From assembly GCA_930367215.1 (NCBI GenBank), contig OV884059.1, positions 68,605,393 through 68,669,392 on the forward strand: DNA of 64,000 nt. Reading direction: 5' to 3'. The notes below the pieces were generated by a model. It was given only the letters and a program-made list of their open reading frames with translations, did no database searches and was not told the DNA's origin. The position numbers were made by a program, and so were the translations under genes. Shown here in pieces: positions 59,315 to 64,000 of the stretch; position 1 is the stretch's first letter; each line of letters opens with the position of its first letter. The stretch comes from Pollenia angustigena (taxonomy: Eukaryota; Arthropoda; Insecta; Diptera; Polleniidae).

Positions 59315-60233
59315 GTGAGTCTTATGTTATAAGTTATCTATCAAAAAAAAAACCCCAAACTAGGTATATAGGTATTTAGTAAGCTAAAGGTAGTTTCCAT
59401 TTAACAAATATTTGACGCAAAAATAAAAATAAAGGCCTGGTTATTAAATGGCATTAATTTACCATAATGACCAATAATTTTGGCTGAAATTCAAAATTTT
59501 ATTAAACAAAAAAAAATTAACTAATAATGTAATTAATTAAATGCCAAATGCCTTTTGATTTAGCCAACGTTAGGCAAAATCAACCAATTGTTTAACAAAA
59601 GAAAAAGTGTTCACGTGCAGGTGTCAAATATTTGTTTAATGTGATCGTAGCTCTAAAGGACACTAAGCAGGGTTACGCGAATCACGTCTAATACGACACA
59701 TCGCGAACACATATTGAAATAGATTTGCATTGGCATACTGAAATACAATTTTCGGATAGCAGTATCATACTTTAATAAAAAAACAACATCAGTGCTTTGG
59801 GTTTTTACCAAGCATTGATTAAATAAGTCCCTATATTTGTCCCAACTTGCTGTAAGACCGGACTCAGAAGATGTCATTAATTCTAGGTGACTAACAACCC
59901 TTAGCTCTTAATAGCATAGTTCTTCAGAGTGATCATGGGGTTGCACTATTAGAAACAATGACGGTTACATATGTAGCCAGTTAAGAAACGTAAGCTATTG
60001 GTTGGAACAAAATCAGGACTTCAAAATAAATAAAAAAAAGTGATATTGCTATTTCATAATATAACAATAAAACAAAGCTGCCAAAATAAAAGTAAATCAA
60101 AGCCAATATGTGTTTGCTTAGTCGCATTATGACGCCTAGCGAAAATAAAACTAAAAAAAAAAGTATAGCGGTAGAGTTAGGTTTAAAATTTAAGTATAAC
60201 CCATGCGTATATTAAATAGGTTTCCGCGGAACG
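59315..60233. other. Junction between the spliced gene and the Gypsy element; 3' LTR probably within
   Basis: TTAACAAATATTTGACGC at 59402 and its inverse at 59618-59638 form a ~20-bp inverted pair. The minus-strand sequence after pol should hold the 3' untranslated region and LTR, but the matching 5' LTR is outside the window, so its ends cannot be fixed. A minus-strand 74-codon frame at 59653-59877 shows no motif. Confidence 0.4.
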
Positions 60234-63200
60234 TTATTGCTTCAAGTCCTTTCCGTGAAATACTCCCAACGATTTTCCCATCAGATCTTCCACCTCGTAC
60301 ATACTGTTTCCGACCGGTTTTACCATACGGCATTTTAGGAACTTTCGGGCAAATTTCGCGTTAAAACCGGTTTTAAAATCGCTCTGTTGAAAGTTTCTAC
60401 GGTATACTTCTTGTCCCGGTATAAATTTAATGACTCGGCATCGCGTATTATAAGATTTCTCACCCCGCAAATAAGCCTTATGTAAACTTTCCCGCACATT
60501 TTGCCTCAAAAGGTCCATTTTTGCTGATTTCGGCAAAATATTCGACTCCACGTCACTTAACATTTTAAGTTTTCTAGCTAATTTGTACACGCTACCATGG
60601 CCTATCATGTTCATACCGAACAGAGCAAAATAAGGTGTTACACCAATCGAAGTTTGTACTGAAGATCGCAATGAAAACTCTATTTCGGATAAATGTTTGT
60701 CCCACTCAGAGTGATCTTCTTTTAAATACGTACGAATAGCTGCCAAAATTGTCTGATTTACCCGCTCGGACGCATTTGCCTGCGGCGAATGTGTTGCCGT
60801 GCGGAGATGCTTTACACCGAAATTTTGTACCATGGTACCAAACTCTTTACTGGTAAATTGCTTGCCATTGTCAGAACCAATTGTTTCTGGCGTTCCAAAT
60901 TTATGGAAAACTTCTGCTATCAGAAATTTGATAACATTTTTGGTACTAGCTTTTGCCATTGCCTTAAGTAAGACAAACTTTGTAAGGTGGTCTAACACTA
61001 TAAAAATATAGCAATTTCCGTTCTTTGAACGCGGGTATGGGCCAAGAAAATCTATATAAATTCGCTGAAATGGACGTTCACTTATTACTTCAGCCCCCAT
61101 AGGTGGGCGTAGTGTTACGTTAGCCGGTTTCGCCTCTTTACATACTTCACAATTTTTTACAAAGTCGCGAATTTCAATCGTCTGGTGCGGCCAATAAAAA
61201 TACTCCCGGACTCTGCGGAGAGTCTTTCCTATGCCCCCGTGAGCAGCTTGCGGCGAATTGTGGGCGTTTCCAATGATAGTTTTGGTTAGTTCGAGAGGTA
61301 CCCATAGCTTCCAAGCAAAATCTTCGCTTAAAACTTCACCATCATATGGACGTACCCTCTTATAAACAAAACCATCAACTACTTTTAAGTCAGGTAATTG
61401 CTCAGAATTTGCTTCTACATTAGAAACAAGTTCTAAATAGTTACTTGACTTAAATGCATTAGAATTTAAGTCGATCATACTACCAACCTCCGCCGATATC
61501 TCTGACATTTCGTAGCGCGATAGGGTATCAGGTACTACGTTTTGTTTCCCCTGCCTATGCTCGATAGTAAAATCGTACGCCTGCAAATGCAAACTCCACC
61601 TCGCCAATCGACCGGTCAAGTCCCTATGTGACATAAGCCACTTAAGACTGCTGTGGTCGGTAATAACAGAAAAAGGCATCAATTCTATATAGGGCCTAAA
61701 CTTCTTAATCGCCAAGACAACGGCCAGACATTCTCGCTCAGTGACAGAATAATTCTTTTGTGCTGAAGTTAATTTATGCGAAAAATAGGCTATTGGGTGT
61801 TCACCATCAGAATCGTCTTTCTGGAAAAGAACAGCCCCAATACCTACATCCGATGCGTCACACTGAACGTAGAAATGTCTGGAGAAATCCGGATGATTAA
61901 GCAGTGGGCTCGTAATCAGAGCTTTCTTGAGGCGATCAAACGCGACCTTAGCTTCATCCGAAAACTTGAATTGCTTCCCCTTCTTTAGCGTTTCAAAGAT
62001 TGGGGCTGCAATGGTAGCATAGTCAGGTATAAATTTTCTATACCATCCTGCTGCTCCCATGAAGCTCCGCACTTGCTTTGCTGTTTTAGGGTAGGCAAAA
62101 CGAGAAATCGTGTCCACTTTAGCCGGATCAGGCTTTAATTTGCCACCTCCAACTATATACCCCAGATACCGTAACTCTTTGAAACAGAATCTAGATTTAG
62201 CCACATTAATAGTTAGCCCTGCTGCACGCAACTGAATAGATACCTGAGATAACAATTCCAGGTGTGTCTCGAAATCTGGAGACACTATCAAAAGATCGTC
62301 TAAGTAGACGAAAACTCTATCACGTAGTGCTGCGGGAATCACTTTATCCATCAAACGACATAACCTTTGAGCTGCGTTACACAGCCCAAATGGCATGACC
62401 GTAAAATTGTAAAGTGGTCGCCCTGGCACAGTGAATGCAGTTTTCTCCCTACTAGACGGGTCTAGTGGTATCTGCCAGAAAGCGTCCTTTAGATCGACAC
62501 TGGATATAAAAATCGTGTCTCCCAAGCGACTGAGCAAACCTTCGATATGCGGTAATGGATATGCATCCTTGACCGTCAGTGCATTAAGCTTGCGCGCGTC
62601 CAGGCACAACCGGTTTTTCTCACCCTTGCGGACCAGAGTAACCGGATGACTCCATGGACTCTCACTAAGCTCAATGACACCAAGGTCAAGCATCCTATCC
62701 AGCTCCGCAAACATTAATTTCTGTACAGCCGGAGAGACAGGATAGTGACGATCCTTCACTGGAATAGCATCCCGTGTGTCTATTGAGTGCGTTTCTAAAT
62801 TTGTTTTACCTAAGCCATTCTTCATATAACAGGGAAACTTTAATATAACCGAATCCAGCTTCTGCTGCTGTTCGGCTGTCAAATTATGAGTTACGACATC
62901 TGAAGTACTATCTGCCTCTTCACAGAGACTTACTTCATTTGTCGTAAGACTATCAATGTTGGCAAATAATTTGAAAGCCTTCATAAAGTCGACACCCAAG
63001 AAAAGCTCTCGACTCAGAGTAGGCACTAAATAAAAGGTGACAACTTCTCTTTCACTACCGAGCCTTACCTCCGCCCGAACACGACCGACAATTTTATGCG
63101 CCGTACCATCTGCGGTTTTGACAATACTCGTAAAATCAAAGATTTTAACCCCGGTATTCTTCAGAAAATCTAAACAATTTCGCCCCAGACACGTTACTGT

Positions 63201-63620
63201 GGCTCCACTGTCTAGAAGACCTTCGATTTGTTTACCGCCTATTTCAATCCTAGTATATAATCTAGCATCTTCGCCCTCGTATAACACTGCTGCCGCGATT
63301 TCATTTCTTATTTTCCTGCGAATTTTATATCGCTCTCGCGCCTTTTTAATTTTGTTTGATACTTCCCCAAAAATCCTCTCTTTTGCCTCTTTATACTCTT
63401 TAAGCCTAACATGTAATGGCCTAAGCTCTCGCAGCCGAGGTTCAGGGGTTGTCTCTAGGGCTGCCCTGTCCTTATTGACTAAAATACTCATACCTCTCAC
63501 CTGTAAATCTGATTGTTGTTGTTGTTGTTGTTGTGGTTGCTGTTGTTGAACTGGGTCTAAACTTCGGTTGACCGCGCCTCCCCAGTTCGAGACGGGTTCC
63601 GTGACCGGTTTCCCTGGCAC
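60234..63620 (-). CDS. pol: Ty3/Gypsy retrotransposon Pol polyprotein
   Basis: Intact 1128-codon frame. Order: Gln-rich N-terminus; protease with LLDSGATVTCL; reverse transcriptase with LDARKLNALTV, SVDLKDAFWQIPL and catalytic YLDD in VFVYLDDLLIV; RNase H with YVQCDASDVGIGAVLF, TERECLAVVLA and TDHSSLKW; integrase with the HHCC zinc finger (HNSPQAAHGG...CEVCKEA). The integrase core shows IYIDFLGPYP (Asp), IGSDNGKQF (Asp) and SPQANASERVN (Glu). The order RT, RNase H, integrase defines Ty3/Gypsy rather than Copia. No env-like frame follows before the 3' side. The start overlaps the end of gag by 64 nt in another frame, so Pol is probably made by ribosomal frameshifting. All catalytic residues are present, so the copy may be recent. 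Gene copies RNA to DNA and integrates it. Confidence 0.95.
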   Translation of the reverse strand: MPGKPVTEPVSNWGGAVNRSLDPVQQQQPQQQQQQQSDLQVRGMSILVNKDRAALETTPEPRLRELRPLHVRLKEYKEAKERIFGEVSNKIKKARERYKIRRKIRNEIAAAVLYEGEDARLYTRIEIGGKQIEGLLDSGATVTCLGRNCLDFLKNTGVKIFDFTSIVKTADGTAHKIVGRVRAEVRLGSEREVVTFYLVPTLSRELFLGVDFMKAFKLFANIDSLTTNEVSLCEEADSTSDVVTHNLTAEQQQKLDSVILKFPCYMKNGLGKTNLETHSIDTRDAIPVKDRHYPVSPAVQKLMFAELDRMLDLGVIELSESPWSHPVTLVRKGEKNRLCLDARKLNALTVKDAYPLPHIEGLLSRLGDTIFISSVDLKDAFWQIPLDPSSREKTAFTVPGRPLYNFTVMPFGLCNAAQRLCRLMDKVIPAALRDRVFVYLDDLLIVSPDFETHLELLSQVSIQLRAAGLTINVAKSRFCFKELRYLGYIVGGGKLKPDPAKVDTISRFAYPKTAKQVRSFMGAAGWYRKFIPDYATIAAPIFETLKKGKQFKFSDEAKVAFDRLKKALITSPLLNHPDFSRHFYVQCDASDVGIGAVLFQKDDSDGEHPIAYFSHKLTSAQKNYSVTERECLAVVLAIKKFRPYIELMPFSVITDHSSLKWLMSHRDLTGRLARWSLHLQAYDFTIEHRQGKQNVVPDTLSRYEMSEISAEVGSMIDLNSNAFKSSNYLELVSNVEANSEQLPDLKVVDGFVYKRVRPYDGEVLSEDFAWKLWVPLELTKTIIGNAHNSPQAAHGGIGKTLRRVREYFYWPHQTIEIRDFVKNCEVCKEAKPANVTLRPPMGAEVISERPFQRIYIDFLGPYPRSKNGNCYIFIVLDHLTKFVLLKAMAKASTKNVIKFLIAEVFHKFGTPETIGSDNGKQFTSKEFGTMVQNFGVKHLRTATHSPQANASERVNQTILAAIRTYLKEDHSEWDKHLSEIEFSLRSSVQTSIGVTPYFALFGMNMIGHGSVYKLARKLKMLSDVESNILPKSAKMDLLRQNVRESLHKAYLRGEKSYNTRCRVIKFIPGQEVYRRNFQQSDFKTGFNAKFARKFLKCRMVKPVGNSMYEVEDLMGKSLGVFHGKDLKQ

Positions 63621-64000
63621 TTAGGGCATTTTGGTGTCACTACACCATCCCTACCACAACGAAAACAAAATTGCCTAGTTAACGGTTCTGGACAATCCAC
63701 AAAACTATGGCCGACAACCTTGCAATTCCAGCAAGTATAATGGCTTGTAGAACGTATTGCGTCCCCCTCCAAATCGACCAAAGACAAATCCTCCTCACCC
63801 TCCAGCTCGTTTACCCTTTGAGGCAGATTTGCCCTCTGCTGAAACATTTGCCTCTGATTAGCCAACAAATTCTCAGCTCGCCTGGCTTCACGGCAGAATT
63901 CTGATAAGGTGCTAATTCGAACAGAAAACATCATTTGACCCAGAGATGGTTTTAAATTGCCTCTAATGATTTCCACTAATTGCGCCTCCTCGTACGGGGT
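63557..64000 (-). CDS. gag: Gypsy Gag, C-terminal part (runs off the window)
   Basis: The frame is open from the window edge to the stop at 63557. It ends with two zinc-knuckle-like motifs: CWNCKVVGHSFVDC (canonical CCHC spacing, CX2CX4HX4C) and CFRCGRDGVVTPKCPKC (altered second knuckle). These nucleocapsid motifs bind RNA during particle assembly. The upstream part has a charged, Arg/Gln-rich helix-like stretch. Capsid region, 5' UTR and LTR are beyond base 64000. The Met at 63976 is not the true start. Confidence 0.85.
   Translation of the reverse strand, partial: TPYEEAQLVEIIRGNLKPSLGQMMFSVRISTLSEFCREARRAENLLANQRQMFQQRANLPQRVNELEGEEDLSLVDLEGDAIRSTSHYTCWNCKVVGHSFVDCPEPLTRQFCFRCGRDGVVTPKCPKCQGNRSRNPSRTGEARSTEV

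Larger units (their letters stand above)
60234..64000 (-). mobile_element. Ty3/Gypsy LTR retrotransposon (partial; 5' side outside window)
   Basis: Made of the gag and pol frames listed separately. No stops or frameshifts within pol. Element boundaries unknown because only one LTR region could be inside the window. Confidence 0.85.

Noticed and set aside
63037..63549. 170-codon plus-strand frame opposite pol
   Set aside because: Mirror of the pol coding strand; Ser/Cys-rich and low in complexity, with its Cys run being the antisense of the Gln repeat.

Overview
The window looks like AT-rich, repeat-dense DNA from a cyclorrhaphan fly. I infer this from mini-me/DINE-1-type Helentrons (GTCY and TA proto-microsatellites, GGGTATA ends), from many hAT, piggyBac and TAA/TTA-flanked DNA elements, and from Jockey/CR1-like LINEs. 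Species cannot be named. Most of the 64 kb is mobile DNA. Many elements can be delimited to the base by reading terminal inverted repeats (TIRs) together with target-site duplications (TSDs).

Layout. 1-4374 is an old ~0.7 kb hAT MITE on the minus strand, blown up by a tRNA-derived SINE, two further hAT elements and two TAA-flanked elements. 4985-6018 is a tandem duplication, one copy carrying a 188-bp hAT MITE. 6050-12517 holds three Helentron copies, a direct duplication that supplies an empty insertion site, and a TTA-flanked element. 13.7-14.0 kb is a mariner relic. 18.9-22.8 kb is a decayed LINE with an asparagine-rich expansion. 22.8-36.0 kb is a second, dead LINE split by a 7.4-kb DNA transposon with ~560-bp TIRs. 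That transposon's left TIR is split by a hAT MITE, which is itself split by a complete piggyBac-like element. 37.4-41.1 kb and 44.0-45.8 kb are dense clusters of nested MITEs. 45.8-54.6 kb has Helentron, Helitron and LINE tails.

54.7-59.3 kb differs from the rest. It contains a chain of short exons with consensus splice sites. Joining six of them in phase (56915-59250) gives an uninterrupted 161-codon reading frame, rich in tryptophan, that I do not recognise. A second chain just upstream (54.7-56.2 kb) also carries open frames and ends at AATAAA. These are the best candidates for real, undescribed host genes here.

The right end (60234 to the window edge, minus strand) is the pol and 3' gag part of an apparently intact Ty3/Gypsy retrotransposon. 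There is no confident tRNA, rRNA, CRISPR or bacterial feature.
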